Assembly (NCBI GenBank): GCA_022567855.1
Contig: JADFGE010000170.1
Coordinates: 1 to 6,586, forward strand
Direction of reading: 5' to 3'
DNA from: Planctomycetota bacterium
Lineage (GTDB): Bacteria; Planctomycetota; Phycisphaerae; Phycisphaerales; SM1A02
Length of the DNA stretch: 6,586 nt
The stretch's first letter is position 1; every line of letters begins with the position of its first letter. The notes below the pieces were generated by a model. That model saw nothing but the letters and a program-made list of their open reading frames with translations. It searched no databases and had not been told where the DNA came from. Both the position numbers and the translations under genes were made by a program. Positions 6,251 through 6,586 of the stretch are shown piece after piece.

Positions 6251-6281
6251 CCCCCAAGAGTTGTACCAGGTTCTATGTTAG

Positions 6282-6586
6282 GACGGGACAAACGATTGGC
6301 AGATCGACCCCGAGCCGAGCATGGCCCCGCACCCTCGACTCCACCCCGAAGAGCTGTGGGGAATCGAGGATCCGCGAATCACCTACGTGGAGGATTTGGG
6401 CAAGTACGTGGTGGTGTACACAGCGTTCTCGTGGGGCGGACCGGGTGTCGCCCTGGCGATGACCGAGGACTTCCGCCACTTTGAGCGCTGCGGCGTGGTG
6501 ATGTCGCCGGAGGACAAGGACGCGGCGCTGCTGCCCCGGAAGATTGACGGCCGATGGGCCATGCTCCATCGACCATCGACTCCGCT
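6282..6586 (+). pseudogene. GH130 family enzyme, 5'-truncated and running off the window
   Basis: In the frame starting DGTNDWQIDPEP at 6282, the sequence encodes GH130 family signature blocks: WGIEDPRITYV, with the presumed catalytic Asp at 6369-6371; VVYTAFSWGGPGVALAMT; and DKDAALLPRKIDG, leading to MLHRP. This is the short phosphorylase-like type, closer to characterised mannoside phosphorylases in its motifs than the long GH130 gene to the left. The similarity appears to begin directly after the in-frame TAG at 6279, about 90 residues into a normal family member, so the first propeller blade is missing. The first in-frame ATG (6321) lies inside the homologous region, and no ribosome site is obvious. 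It is therefore probably a broken gene or the far side of a recombination or assembly join. The 3' end is outside the window. Confidence 0.65.

Larger units (their letters stand above)
5964..6281. other. gene-free region between the two GH130 sequences
   Basis: These 318 bases contain no credible coding sequence. They hold the leader and promoter of the leftward GH130 gene (5969-6073), a stem CCGGCC/GGCCAG (6023-6040), a run of short direct repeats (6043-6139), a hairpin (6140-6157), and a tRNA-Met-like 3' half (about 6210-6250). In-frame stop TAG at 6279-6281 immediately precedes the truncated GH130 sequence. No promoter for the rightward fragment was recognised. Confidence 0.6.

Noticed and set aside
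6175..6253. A complete functional tRNA-Met
   Set aside because: The acceptor pairing is partly wobble with a mismatch, the anticodon stem pairs at two of five positions, and no canonical D-arm fits.
6227..6484. 85-residue plus-strand open frame over the tRNA-like and GH130 fragment
   Set aside because: It is out of frame with the GH130 motifs and lacks any family feature.
1..6586. CRISPR array, insertion sequence or transposase
   Set aside because: No regularly spaced long repeats, no terminal inverted repeats around a transposase, and no integrase or transposase coding sequence were seen.

Overview
The window is GC-rich, densely coded bacterial DNA. The first gene carries an F1-ATPase beta-type N-terminus (MATTGTIIQVIGSTFDAQF...), a wording that resembles planctomycete AtpD proteins. 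A Planctomycetota or related metagenomic origin is therefore my best guess; it is inference, because no rRNA or other marker gene is present. The theme is carbohydrate chemistry: two GT4-type glycosyltransferases and two GH130-type (mannoside phosphorylase/mannosidase superfamily) proteins.

Layout. (1) 7-642, minus: a 211-residue protein that joins an AtpD-like N-terminal beta-barrel to an unrelated C-terminal part and has no ATPase core. (2) 643-805: divergent intergenic region with a good sigma70-type promoter reading right. (3) 806-3109, plus: a 767-residue two-domain protein, with a GT4-like glycosyltransferase domain followed by a probable (alpha/alpha) helical-barrel domain. (4) 3110-3315: spacer with a perfect 15-bp palindrome and a GC-rich hairpin. 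(5) 3316-4386, plus: a single-domain GT4 glycosyltransferase with an intact EX7E motif. (6) 4387-4475: short convergent gap. (7) 4476-5963, minus: a long (495 aa) GH130-family protein with an extra N-terminal domain. (8) 5964-6281: gene-free stretch holding the GH130 promoter, several short direct repeats, hairpins and the 3' half of a tRNA-Met-like sequence. (9) 6282 to the window end, plus: a 5'-truncated second GH130 gene of a different subtype.

How the genes may work together. The two glycosyltransferases and the GH130 protein look like one functional set for making and trimming or phosphorolysing a short glycan. A mannose-containing glycan is suggested only because characterised GH130 enzymes act on beta-mannosides. 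The helical-barrel domain fused to the first glycosyltransferase is rich in conserved-looking Asp/Glu/His motifs and may be a second carbohydrate-active site. Its glycosyltransferase half lacks the usual GT4 EX7E acid pair, while the neighbouring GT4 keeps it.

Both edges show signs of rearrangement. The left gene looks like a domain fusion. At the right, a tRNA-Met-like 3' half sits about 30 bases before the point where recognisable GH130 coding sequence begins in mid-protein. Recombination scars and an assembly join are both possible explanations.
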